A stretch of DNA of 64,000 bases from Morella rubra (taxonomy: Eukaryota; Streptophyta; Magnoliopsida; Fagales; Myricaceae). The stretch lies in contig CM025855.1 of the NCBI GenBank assembly GCA_003952965.2, forward strand, positions 17,984,417 to 18,048,416, written 5' to 3'. The position numbers and the translations under genes were made by a program. The notes beneath the pieces are model-generated. The model saw only the letters and a list, made by a program, of their open reading frames with translations, made no database searches and had not been told where the DNA came from. Below are positions 11,480-22,573 of this stretch, piece after piece. The first letter of the stretch is position 1. Each line of letters begins with the position of its first letter.

Positions 11480-12864
11480 TTAATGTCATCATGAAGAGCT
11501 AAACTAGTTTATTAGAAATGATGTTTGTTTTTTAATTCCAAGACCCATTGATTCTAACATCATTGGTACAAAATGGATATACAATAACAATTCAGATGAA
11601 AATGGTGTTGTGGTTAGAAACAAAACTCGACTTGTAGCTCAAGGCTGTACCCAAGTCGAAGGCATTGACTTTGATGAAACATTTGCACCGGTTGCTAGAT
11701 TAAAGTACATTGAAGTTTGAAAGGATCATTTTGAATTTTGAGTCTGTTCATTTATTTCAATTTCCGTTATGTTGTTGAATTGATGAACTGGTTTCTTCAA
11801 TATCTTTTCATGTTATCTGCTATATGTCTTACTAACCCTAACTTTACTAAGTCATTTGGACTCACCGTTGTTTGTTAAATTCTTTTAGCAGAAGTTCAAA
11901 TGTACCTAGGAGAATTTACTAAGACTTTGACTCATGAGGTCTTGGTACTAAGCTGGCAGTTGGGTCTAGGTTATTGAGAACCTAGACATCATCATTTAGA
12001 GCGTCCATAGATGCATTAGTTTAGGATCTCCTGATTATATTTTCTACTGATGATGAAGAGGAAGAGTAGAAGAGAATAAAATCAAGACCTATGTGAATTG
12101 TACTTAATAGAGTAGTTATTCTGCCATGTTTTGTAGACATATGTAGAAGGCGAAATTGGCAATCTTTTGTGATACAAAGATTGGAATAAAGGGTCTTGAT
12201 GATGTTTATTACATGGAATCATGTTGCTTTGATGATCCTCTTCATTGACCGTAACCTCAGTTTAATAGCGATATCCATTACTATAAGATAGTGCTAGAGG
12301 TCTTCATGGTCCGGGCTATTACAGTAATCGTAGTATGATTTATAGTTTATTATAACTAACTGCCAATGAGCCAGACTTATCTTTTAGTGTAGGGATATGT
12401 GCAAGGTTTCAAGCAAATTCCAAAGAGACTCATTTGGTGGAAGTAAAGAAAATCATACGATATGTAAATGGTAATGTATAGTATGGGTTAGAATTTAGTA
12501 GCTTGTCTTAGAAAGAAGCAAGGCTCTATTTTTCTTTCCACAGCCGAGGCAGAGTATATTGCTATGGGTAGTTACAGTACACAACTCCTATGGATGACTT
12601 AAATGTTGTATGATTATGGTTTACATCAAAAGTCTATGCATGTACAGAGTGATAACACTAGTGCTATAAACATTTCTAAAAACTCATTTCAACACTCAGG
12701 TACTAAGCATATTGATGTAAGACATCATTTTAGACTTTATCTTGTTGAAAGTCGGATTATCCAAGTTAAACATGTTTCAACATAAAATCAATTAGCTGAA
12801 CTTTTTACGAAACCTCTTGAAACATCTAGGCTTGAATTTTTAAGACAAGCTATTGGTGTTTGTT
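11480..12864 (+). pseudogene. Element C reverse transcriptase and RNase H, split by an LTR fragment
   Basis: Reverse transcriptase N-terminal blocks are clear: [16 protein letters not shown] (about 11567-11615) and [11 protein letters not shown] (about 11671-11704). The L3 LTR fragment 11718-12323 then interrupts, and the YVDD region is absent, so the insertion came with a deletion. RNase H resumes about 12340 (TASRPDLSFSVG-like). It includes STAEAEYIAMGS at about 12537-12572 and the QSDNTSAINISKN block at about 12645-12683, and it stops at 12864 (FVKLP-like end). It is broken by stops. Confidence 0.85.
11718..12323 (+). repeat. Truncated LTR of family L3 inside element C RT
   Basis: This matches the last 600 bases of the L3 solo LTR at 13836-16114: 'actaagtcatttggactcaccgttgtttgttaaat' is shared, and it ends 'ccgggctattaca'. 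The left end is truncated, and the host RT sequence on the two sides is not contiguous. This was therefore an insertion followed by deletion, not a clean solo LTR. Confidence 0.8.
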
Positions 12865-13835
12865 AAATTACCTAAAAATATGGTCAGTTAATTAGTTTTT
12901 GAGCATTCATATGTCATTCATTATATTATTTAGTAGGTCTAAAATGCTCTTAAATAACATTTTGAAAACTTCCAGAATTTTTTATGATTTTTTCAAAATT
13001 TCAACAAAATAATTTTTTTTTTGTTATTTTTCTTTGTTTCAAGTTGCATGTTTTTGATTTAGTTTAAGTTTCTGGCATCAATGGTGGATAATTACTTAGT
13101 GTGCAGAAGATAATAAAAGGCGCATTGGGCTTGTTTTAAAACACATGGACTTTTTATTTTAAATAAGAAGACTAGCGCATGTTTTTAAAACCCACTCACA
13201 CACTCACACACTTAACCACTTTACTCTAACCTAACATTCTCTCTCCTTTCACGTAATTCACACACAGCCTCTCTTTGTGCCGCATCCCACCAAAGTTGAA
13301 ATCTTTTGGACTTTTGTGAAGAAAGCTTAGTTTAATCATCCACTAAGTCAAGAAAAATGTATGTTTTACTATATTTTCTCTTTTCTTAAAAGATTAAATG
13401 GAATGTTTGGTGGCCATATGGCTTTGTGGTCCTGCGTGGTGAGTATCGAATAAATGGTTGATGGATTTTTGTGATTTGTCCTATTTTAAGCTACAAATTT
13501 GTATGCACTTTGTTACCCATGTTATTCTGAGAATAACCTATGAATTTCTTAAACTATGATTCATTATTTCAAGAGATTTTCGAAGATTTCAAAATCTAGG
13601 GTTTAAGAAATTTTTCCCTTTTCAAGAATTTGTTGAATCTCACAAAATCTTGTATGAATATTTTTAGGACTTGTCATATTTTAGAAAGATTAGTCGATAA
13701 TCACATTGTTTAGCTTAGTTGGCTTGATTGTGATGAAGATCTTTGTTTAATGTTGTAATAAGGGCATTCGGATTTCACATGTTTCAAGTTTTTTTGATAA
13801 TGTCAATCATTATTATATTAATTTGAGTTTGTATT
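12865..13835 (+). other. Element C spacer between pol and the extra ORF
   Basis: There is no coding sequence here. AT-rich spacer follows the RNase H stop and contains a 'cactcacacactcacacac' stretch near 13193-13212. It continues, after the L3 solo LTR, through 16120-16660 to the start of the extra ORF. Long untranslated spacers at this place are normal for Sireviruses. Confidence 0.5.
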
Positions 13836-16114
13836 TGTCATACCCTGAGTTTTTAAAACATCACATACATACTGTCTATGAAATCTTGTTTGTGATTAAT
13901 AGTACATTAGGGGGGACTTAGTGGCTAAATGTGAATTGTTAATACTTTATGAACTAAGCTCAAAACCTTGAGTAGGACATGATTTAGTGTGATTTGGAGT
14001 TCGTGTGTAACTAGGATGTTGTTCAAGATGTTGAGGTATTGGATTAATTTAATTTTTTAAGCTAGTAGGTCATTTTTGTCTCAAAAACCGAACCATGTGA
14101 TTTTATTCTCTTAATATGTTGGGAGATTATCCACGAGCTTATGGTTTAAATTTGGAGACTTTTTATATCTTTTCGGAAGCAAGTAGGTTGATTAGTGAAA
14201 GCAAGTAGGTCGCTTAGCGATCATCGAGGATTATCGGAAGATTAGTGAAACGATTAGCAAGACTTAACCATTAAGCAAGGAAATTTCGGCTACCGTAGAG
14301 AGTGACACATGTGAGGGCTAGATAGCACAACAGATGAAGAAGCACGATGAATCGATGCAAAAAGCACGGCCAAAAAGACTAGACTAGGTAGCTCAAGGCA
14401 TCGACCACCAGTGAACCTAGGCGGTGACTCACCTAAGCTATAGGGTAATTCCGACCATAGACATGCTCAGTAGCTGCTTGGGGTGGTTGGGTGTCGTCGT
14501 ACGATTGATGTAGCCTTTTGAGTCACCGGATCTAGCCTAGACATGTGTCGCGGTGTGACGAATTGAGCTTGCCGCCGGCCATTTAAACTTACACCATCTC
14601 ATCCTAAATTGTGTGTTGAGCTTGACATTAGCAGAAAAGTGAAGTACAAGCAAGAAGAAGGAAATCGATTAGTGATGATTAGTGAAGATCAAACTCTTTT
14701 AGAGGTAAAGTTTAGCTTGGTTATCTTCGATTTCAATTCTTAAGTTTTCAACATGATTTATGAATCTCATGCAATTCTTATTCTAGCATCTAGTGATGTT
14801 GTTATGTTTTTCTATTCTTCCTATTGTTCTTGATGTTCTTCGTGTTCTTGACGAAGAACAAGCTCGTCTTTTTGAAAAAATATCATTTTCAAAGTTCAAT
14901 TTGTTTTCAAGTTGTTTTTCAACTTTGATCCGTTTCTTTTCAAAATTTCATCCAAAAGTTATTTTTCAAAGCTTGAACATATTCTTTGCTTCTAATTTCA
15001 ATACTTTTTATGTCAAAATTGGCATTTTCTTTCTAGTGATTAAGCTGGTTTTTAACCACGAAATTAAGTGTTGTTTTTCTCTTCATAACACTTTCCTTTG
15101 TGAACTATTTTATAATGTTATGATGATGGAAATGAGTTAAGGTGTTGCATATCATAAATGAGATGTATGGGCATTGATATGAGACATGCATACTTAACTT
15201 GTACGTTGGAGAGGAATATTTGAGGTTCAAGCATGGTTAAGGTGCTGCATATCATAAATGATATGCATGGGCATTGACATGAGACATGCATACTTAGCCT
15301 AATGCTGTGAAGACGTGACAGTACTGTGCATAAAAAGATGTGTTCACTTGTTATGACATTTTGACCTCTCCGTCATACGTGGAAAGATCCTTTGTTAGGA
15401 TAACTAACTATGGGAGTTTGAGGCCGTATTGTACTCTAGGAGTACTGTTGCAAAGATACGAAAGGTTACTTGTAACCCGTCACTCTGGCCAAGTGATTCA
15501 CTCTGGGAGTGAGAGTAGTGGTGGTTGAGAATGAAAAGATCATTTTTAAAGAAACTGAGTCTTTTCGTTTACTTCTTATTCTATTGAGATTTTATTGTGG
15601 AACGAGTTTCTTCAATATCTTTTATGTATCTGCTATTTTGTTGTACTAACCGTTGGCTTTACTGAGTCATTTGGACTCACCGTTGTTTGTTAAATATTCT
15701 TTAGTAGATGTCTGAGTTCACCAAGGCCATTCAACATGGCTTTATCACTCTGGAGTTGACCTTTTGAGTCTATGTCACACGTGACCTAGAAGTCTTGATA
15801 GGTGGATTATACTGCACTCTAATAACTGTGTCAACATCTCAGACTTGGATAGCACTCATGATGAAGATTAGAAATCTTCAGTTTTATGTTTTCTTCGTTT
15901 TTTCGCTGTAGTTTTCTTTTTGTACTTTAGTAGGTACATTATAAGAAGTGGGTTCTCTTTTGTAATACTTCGGTATTAATAAAAGGTTCTACTTGTGTTT
16001 TACTTAGTATCTTGTTGCTTTGTCAATCGTCCCATAGGCCGTAACCTTAGTTTCAATAGCTGTGACCATTATTATAAGACAACGCTTGAGGTCTTCACGG
16101 TTTGGGCTATTACA
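13836..16114 (+). mobile_element. Solo LTR, 2.3 kb (family L3)
   Basis: The unit starts TGTCATACCCTGAG and ends TTTGGGCTATTACA, and is flanked by GTATT on both sides (13831-13835 and 16115-16119). There are no internal retroelement genes, so it is a solo LTR. It sits in the spacer of element C. Two partial copies of the same LTR are in the window (11718-12323 in plus, 4983-5037 in minus). The family is probably Ty3/gypsy by LTR size, but nothing internal is available to prove it. Confidence 0.9.
15131..15305. repeat. Two copies of a 100-bp unit in the L3 LTR
   Basis: The block 'gttaaggtg(t/c)tgcatatcataaatga' followed by 'gggcattga(t/c)atgagacatgcatactta' occurs at 15136 and again at 15236, exactly 100 bases apart. 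It is an internal tandem duplication of the LTR. Confidence 0.85.
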
Positions 16115-16660
16115 GTATTGGGATATTATATAAATTTCTATGAAAACTAGTTATGGTTGATTGATATTTTAAATAGCTGTAGACTACACTAGTAAAACTA
16201 TTTGGCTATGTTTGCAAAATATGTATAGATTTTCTTTGATTATGATCTATTGAAAAACTGTGTATATTTTAAGTGTTTTATTATGTGACATAATGTGCAC
16301 AAATGATTTTCTATTGGGACTTGTAAAAACTGTGTACACATTTTTTTGTGTTTACTATATGAAAAATTGTGTAAAGATTTTATAGTTGGAAATGGATATA
16401 TGATTTGGTTTGTATGTGGCATTGAATATTTTGGCTTATTAGCCAATGGATATCATATAATATGTTTCTTGTGGGTCTATTTTGTGGGATTTCAAGTTTA
16501 TAGAAACTGATATCTTATCTGTGTTTAACTTTTCTGAGTTTATGCTATGAGTAGCTAGGTTTGTTACTAATTATGTGAACATGACTTGTTAAACATACTA
16601 TGGACTGTTTGTTTTATGTGATAATTTTTTTTTCATTATTAATATTCTAGTCTTGTGTAG

Positions 16661-18010
16661 ATGGTACGTGTGAAACACGTTGCTACCAAGAATGCTCAGA
16701 ATCAGTCTGAGAGTTCCAAATAAACATCACCCACTCCCATTTCTAAAAACTGTGCTGGACCTTCGTCTGAACCTCTATCAAAGCATACTAAGAGTCAAGC
16801 AGCCCAAGATGCACAACCCTCTACAAGGTTCACAAGAGGAAAGGACAAAGAGATCACTTCTCCTCCACCTACTCCAGTCGAGTATGATTTCACCAGATTT
16901 TTTAAAGCTGAAGCAGAAGAACTTTTCCAAAAAAAGTTTGGTAAGAAGGATTTGATCATTGAAAGAGAAGGGAAGTCTTCTTGGAACAATTCTCTCAGAT
17001 GCAGATTTCTGAGAGATTCTTATCTCAAGGATGGAGAGCTATGGTAACAAATATCATTCCTCCTACTGAACCTATTGTGCATGAGTTCTTTTCTAATATA
17101 CATAATTTTAATGACTCTGAGTCATTTACAATTTTCTTTCATTGTCAATGCATTGACATTGATCCTTCCATACTTGCTCATTGCCTAGCGATTACTAGAG
17201 TTCATAAACCTACTTATCCTTATTCAGCTAAAACACGTCCTACCACTACTATCATTGCAAACTACTTAGTTGAAAAGGATATTACTTTTCGTGCAAAGAG
17301 TTTAATGTTAAGCACTTCTTATTTAATCACTTGATTATTAGTAGGATTATTTCTACTAAAATTTTCCCAAATATGCATCTCTCAACTTTATCTTTTGAAA
17401 GAATGCGTTTTTTGTATGCTTTTTTGGTTGGTAATCATATTGATCTTCTCTCTCATATTTGTGCTCACATGGTTAAGGTTTTCATTCCAAGTCTACTACA
17501 AACAGACTTTCATATTCTTGTTTGATAATGAAATTCCTTGTTGTAAACCACATTACAATACCTCGGGCAAAACCCAGATGGAAACTTCCTATTAGTTTTG
17601 GGATAGCTACAGCCAATCAAAGCAACTCCCAAAAAGGCCGAAAGAAAATCACTCCTTCCATTGATCCTCTTCGTGGTCCTTTAAGTTCTAACTTGTCTTA
17701 TATGCTTGAAGTGTTAAAGCTTCTCATTAAGAGATCTAATACTTCTGCTTCTATTCAATCTTCTATTCTTGCTAGTATTGAATTTCTCAAATTGCATATG
17801 ATGAAATTGGTTGCAGATGTGACTCTTAATAGAAAGTAATTGCATATTGCTGAAAAAGATGGTGCTCAAAAAGAACCAACTGGGGCTGTTAAGGATGGAG
17901 AATCCTTTGCTATAGCCGATGAAGAGGTAGAAGAAGAGGAGGAAGAGGAAGATGAAGGTGAAGATGTTGTTGCCTCTACCACTTCCAACGAAGAAGAAGA
18001 CCTGTAGATA
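16661..18010 (+). pseudogene. Element C envelope-like extra ORF (aORF), broken
   Basis: The ORF starts near the ATG at 16661 (MVRVKHVATKNAQNQSE) with a basic, Ser/Pro-rich N-terminus. A domain resembling the plant retroelement 'putative plant transposon protein' follows (YDFTRFFKAEAEELFQKKF about 16883-16939, PIVHEFFSNIHNF about 17065-17106, then ITPSIDPLRGPL near 17650). The end is strongly acidic (EEEEEEDEGED near 17930-17965). Frames switch several times and stops occur. Its position downstream of pol, before the polypurine tract, fits the Sirevirus envelope-like ORF. The role of these proteins is unproven. I see no clear membrane anchor. Confidence 0.65.
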
Positions 18011-18149
18011 CTGGTTTGGTTACTTCTTGACAAAAAGGAGTAGTAGTTTTGGCTAACAAAAAGGAGTAGACGTGTAGACACTAGTTTTGGTTACTTCTTT
18101 AGATGGTCGCTAATGGAGAAAACTGGTTAGATTACTATTTTTATTTTTA

Positions 18150-18600
18150 AAATTATCTTTTGTTCTATGGTTTATGTTTTGAACAATATATTCTATGGTT
18201 TATGTTTTGAAAAATATATTCTAAGTTTTATTAAGTTTCTGAACAATCTGATTTTTATGTAGAGATTGTTCTAAAACTCTTTGATGTATCTATGTAGTCT
18301 TGAAACTATGTCTTTGTGTATTGAAGCTTTTAAAACTCTTAACAGTATGTGTTTTAAAACTTTAAATGATTATTTGAAACTAGAAGTTTGCTAGTTTCAG
18401 AATTTTTGTTACTGAACAATATGATTTTTATGTAGAGATTTTTCTAAAACTCTTTGATGTATGTATGTAGTCTTGAAACTATGTCTTTGTGTATTGAAAC
18501 TTTTAAAACTCTTAACAGTATGTGTTTTAAAACTTTGAATGATGTATTTGAAACTAGAAGTTTGCTAGTTTCAGTATTTTCGTTACTGCTTAGTTTAATT
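18150..18600. repeat. Tandem repeats upstream of the element C polypurine tract
   Basis: A unit of about 173 bases is present twice, 18239-18411 and 18412-18590. The start 'gaacaat(c/a)tgatttttatgtagaga' recurs at 18241 and 18414, and the end 'actagaagtttgctagtttcag' is also shared. Just before it, 'ttctatggtttatgttttgaa' is doubled (about 18161-18215). There is no coding potential. Confidence 0.9.
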
Positions 18601-18981
18601 AGCATTCTATAACCAATTTTGATATAAGTTTACTAATGTTGATTGTTTCTTATTACAATGTGATATAAGTCATGCTATGAGATAGGGGGAGACGCTCTCT
18701 ACAGTTGTTACTTATCTTAGGGGAGAATGGTAAATTTTGGTTCATAGCTTATTCAATTGTAGTTATTATATTTGTGTGATTTGATTAACTCGGAACTAAT
18801 GAAGTTTGTTGCTAGTTCGTGTGTTGTTGAGATTGTATTATGTAGGTTTGATAATCTCACGAATATAGTGTTTAGCCTATGTTAGTATAGGTTGTTAGTC
18901 TCATTGTAAATGGATTCTATGGCGGTGATCAACATAATTCATGTCTTTAGAGGCTAGGTTATTTTTGTCATGAAGTTTGCT

Positions 18982-20204
18982 AAAGGGGAAAATTGTAAAT
19001 GTATTTAGTTGGCATATAACTTCACATTTGTAATTGTGTCATATTCCTGGAGATTCAAGTGTTAAAGCTATACTGTATGGTTCAAGTGTCTCAATAGCAT
19101 ATGAGTGTGTCTGGAGCATCTGTCGTACGATAGGAGTCTATTTACAAATTTGACAATCCAAAGCTAGAGTGCTGAGTGTTTTAATATTGGCACAGTTCGT
19201 CGGGAGTTTGCCTAGGGTTTACCAAGAATTGTGTAGGCTAAACTTGAATGCTTCTAATTATTTTATGAAGCCGAAACAAGATAGTGATTATCCTGTAGGT
19301 TAGGGCAAACGGTATGTTGCAAGGGAAGACACTGAATTCTTCCCAAAAATCTCAAAGGGAATTCTCAAATTCAAAATTATTCAATCCTCATCAAAAACAA
19401 CCCACAAGCCGGGCTAAAATAGCTAAGAATCGATCCCTAATGGGATGTTACCAAAAATAAATAGGCGGTCAAAATCTGGTCCCAATCGGATTCAAAAATA
19501 ATTCCCAAAACGAAAAAGGAAAGAAAACCAACCAAAAATAGGTTTTTGAGAGGGAAAACAGCATTTTTAGGGCTCAAAACGAGGTGCACTGAAGCATAGC
19601 ATGGTGACCATGATGTACGCGCCGAAAAGAGCTTTCCGAATTGGGGTCATGGGCAGGAATCGGATACTCGTAGCCAAAGTTATGACCAAAAAACCGACAC
19701 GTGCACGAAAACTGCCCCAATTAGGTTAGATTCCGATTTTCTTGCCATCCTTGCGCCGATCTACCCGCTCAAGGTAATTCAACGCCATCAATGTGGAATC
19801 TAACAGCTCAACGTTGTCTGACTCAGCTCCCCCTGCATCATTTTAGAACCCCTCAAAGTTAACTGCCTACATGATTCTCGATCCGTTTATTTAGTCTGCT
19901 GTGATTTTTGTTGATTTACATTGTTAAAGTGTTGATTTTAGATTGAATATAAAACTCTCCACTATTGTCTGTAGTTAAAAGACAGTTTTCTTGAATATAT
20001 TGAAGCATTGATTCAAATTTTAATTGCTTTAAAGATTTAATTGATTTCGCACACATATAACATTATAAAGATTTTAGGTTCTTGAACGTGTTGATATTCT
20101 TGTGAAGTGTGTAGCAAAGCTAAAGATCGAAAAAGAATCGAAAAGAACCTATTCACCCCCTCTAGGTTCGGGTGTACTACATTGAGTCTAAAATAGCCTA
20201 GTTC
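18982..20204 (+). repeat. Element C polypurine tract and 3' LTR
   Basis: AAAGGGGAAAAT at 18982-18993 is a plausible polypurine tract, the primer site for second-strand synthesis. The LTR would then run from 'tgtaaatgtatttag' at 18994 to '...cctagttca' at 20204. That is about 630 bases after removing the nested solo LTR at 19266-19840. Its right end matches the 5' LTR tail at 5353-5421. The left boundary is inferred from the tract and the TG start, because the other LTR is truncated. Confidence 0.6.
19266..19840 (-). mobile_element. Solo gypsy LTR (family G1)
   Basis: This is a complete G1 LTR in minus orientation, starting 'tgaagccgaaacaagatag' and ending 'cccctgcatca'. It is flanked by TTTTA on both sides (19261-19265 and 19841-19845). 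It lies inside the 3' LTR of element C. It is more diverged from the LTRs of the full-length gypsy element at 45421-50859 than those are from each other. Confidence 0.92.
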
Positions 20205-22030
20205 ATACATGAAGGCTACTTCTGAGAAGAAACTGCACAGATTGCCTTATTGCATATTACTCAACCATATTTTTCAAGTATTTTATTGACATGGGTGGGG
20301 AAGAACAGGAGAAACCAAAGGTTGCTATGGAATATAATAAAAATACCTTGAGGCTTATGGGTTTCATGGAAAATAAAGGAGGAGAATGGGTTAAGAAAGG
20401 CGTGGCAACTCCTCAACAAAGCGTTCCTAACGATGAAGAGAGTGAGGAAGAAGAAGATGAAGCATCAAATGGGGAGCTAAAGCTGTTGATACTCCTCGTA
20501 CTCCACCTTTTAGACAAGCTTCCGCTTCCCACACTGCACCTTATATTCCTCGTGGGCCTCAGCTTGCTCTCATGGAAGCTTCTATCCGTGATTTGAAGGA
20601 TGAGCAGCAGTGAATGGGTCAACAGTTGGTTTATGTGGCTGAGAGTATAAAGACAGGTTTTGAGAAGATCAAGGTTTTTCTAGCTACTCACAGCATTGAG
20701 TTTGATACCTTAGAGCATGAGCTATGTTCTACTCGTCATTCATACAACAACAACATGATGATTCCTAGGGAAATTGTGAGTCCAAATATCAACCCAAGAG
20801 GGGGGTGAATTGGGTTTATCAAAAACTTAGTCCATTTCGATAAAAACGTAGATCTAAAAATATTTAATACTACAAAGAATGAAGAACAATAAATGATAGC
20901 AATAAAGTAAAAGAGTAGGGAAGGCCAAGACTTGCCTACGTCCACTCCCAAGGCTATTGCCTTCCTTGGGCTTCTCACTATAATCCAATAGTGTCTACAA
21001 CTTAGCTCTTGGATGCTAAGCAACCTTTACAAAAGTTTTCCCTCTTTATATGGTTCCCTTTATAGGTCTTTAGTCTTGAGGAGTCCTAAGTGTGTTTTTT
21101 GAATGTTGGAGAGGTGCCCTAAGAGCCATAACATCTTGATTCACATGCCGTGTCATCTTTTTAAAAATTGTGTTCCTGTAACATGTGTTGACACATATAT
21201 ACCTATATGTCGACACCTTCATCAAGTCTGGAATTGACTCCTAGGTGTCTATGGCATGTGTCGACACTTCTTTCACAATGTGTCGACACCATCTTCACAT
21301 GTGTCCACATTGTGCTTCTTATGTGTCGACACCATCAAAATGACATTCTAGCTGTTGTGCTATGTGTCGACACCATCTTCACGTGTCGACATTGTGCTTC
21401 TCATGTGTTGACACCATCGAAATGGCAATCTAGCTGATGTGCTGTGTCGACACTAGGTCAACCATGTGTTGACACCATCTTGGCAAATAGAGTTTTTTCA
21501 GTGCTTTTTGATATGCAATCTGTTTTGTTTCTACACTAAAACTCCTACAATGAAAATACCATAGTTTAGGTGCAAGTGTTTAAATCAAATATGGGACATA
21601 ATGAATTAAAGAGAGATATAAATACAATTGAGTACTCTCGATTGAATAGTCGATTGACAACCACGTATTCTAAAAATACTCTAAAGCTATTTTTTCATTT
21701 GTTATCATTAAAATCGAGTTAGATAGCTTAAAAAGCAGCATTGGGCTAACAGAAATTATTTGGAAGCTCCGGGATACGTTCATGGAAAAAGCGGATTCCA
21801 TGGTCAAAGCTACATACACACTTGGTAGTAGTATTTGTCAGACCGTGATTGACATCAATAATTAGTCCACCGAGATCTTCATTGACACGGATTGCTTCCT
21901 TCGCTCAAGTGTCATTGCATGGATTCACTGGTTCAGCACCTCTTGGACAACTTTCACTCGTCACTATAACATTAACCCTTGCCTTTGCCCTGATTGTTCC
22001 TTTACCCCATCCCTCTCTTTTTGATAATGC
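20205..22030 (+). pseudogene. Element A envelope-like extra ORF (aORF), split by a solo LTR
   Basis: It reads LHRLPYCILLNHIFQVF at about 20235-20285, then MGGEEQEKPK (20291), LMGFMENKGGEW, an acidic stretch, and a helical C-terminal part (MGQQLVYVAESIKTGFEKIK from 20614). This is the central to C-terminal part of the plant retroelement extra ORF. The solo LTR 20775-21751 interrupts it after codon I of REI. The frame resumes with IWKLRDTFMEKADSM from about 21754. Stops near 20600 and 21860 break it. The N-terminus is missing because element C inserted there. Function is unknown. Confidence 0.6.
20775..21751 (-). mobile_element. Solo LTR (family S1) in the element A aORF
   Basis: This is an S1 LTR in minus orientation from 'tgtgagtccaaatatc' to '...cattgggctaaca'. 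It is flanked by GAAAT on both sides (20770-20774 and 21752-21756). The aORF frame is restored if the LTR and one GAAAT are skipped. It contains an array of GTGTCGACAC-type palindromes (about 21180-21475). At 977 bases it is shorter than the 1257-base LTR of element B. Confidence 0.93.
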
Positions 22031-22573
22031 CAAAGGGGGAGAAAAAATAGCGAAAAGTTTGTCCCCCTCACTTGTCCTTTGTAAAGGAACGTTTTACATT
22101 AGCATTACATTTTGTATATGTACTTGAACTCTTGAAATGTTTGGACGACCTTGAGTATTTTTTCTGAGTTTGTTGATGCTATTATCCAGGGATTTTGCCT
22201 CTATAACTGTTGTGCATATTTTTGATAACATTGATCAAATTGTTATATAACTAGACGTGAATTGGCAAAGTATAGACAGCAAGCAAATGGTAGTATCCTC
22301 TTACTTTAACTCCTGAATATTGAAGTAATTGTGATTTGAAATAGCATAATTGAAGGTTGAGAATTTGGGAGGATGAAATAGAAGTGTTTTAATTGTGTTT
22401 TGAATTTTTGGGAACCTCAAAATACAAAGGGAACTCTTGCAAAATTTTTCTAAAATCCCTAAGCTCTCTGCATCAAAATGTTTTAAAAACTCCTGCCTAT
22501 TTTCAGAAGGACCCTCTCTATTTCTAAGCAAAGAATTTTCTTGATGGTCTGTTATCATCAAAAAGGGGGAGAT
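22031..22573 (+). promoter_or_regulatory. Element A 3' untranslated region and polypurine tract
   Basis: The stretch is non-coding. It ends in AAAAAGGGGGAGAT (22560-22573) directly before the TGTTAGCC start of the 3' LTR. This is a textbook polypurine tract and proves that the adjacent LTR is a 3' LTR and not a solo one. A second purine run, 'aaagggggagaaaaaa', lies at about 22032-22047, so there may be more than one polypurine tract, as reported for Sireviruses. Confidence 0.8.

Larger units (their letters stand above)
5353..20204 (+). mobile_element. Element C: Sirevirus-like Ty1/copia element with several nested insertions
   Basis: Parts in order: LTR tail (5353-5421), primer-binding site, gag with a Sirevirus-type zinc finger, pre-integrase and integrase, reverse transcriptase, RNase H ending at 12864, long spacer, envelope-like extra ORF (16661-18010), tandem repeats, polypurine tract and 3' LTR (18994-20204). 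The extra ORF after pol and the QCHGCKGFGHFKAEC finger are Sirevirus traits. Four later insertions interrupt it (7133-10561, 11718-12323, 13836-16114, 19266-19840). The 3' flank lies inside the extra ORF of element A, so C inserted into A. All coding parts are broken. Confidence 0.75.
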
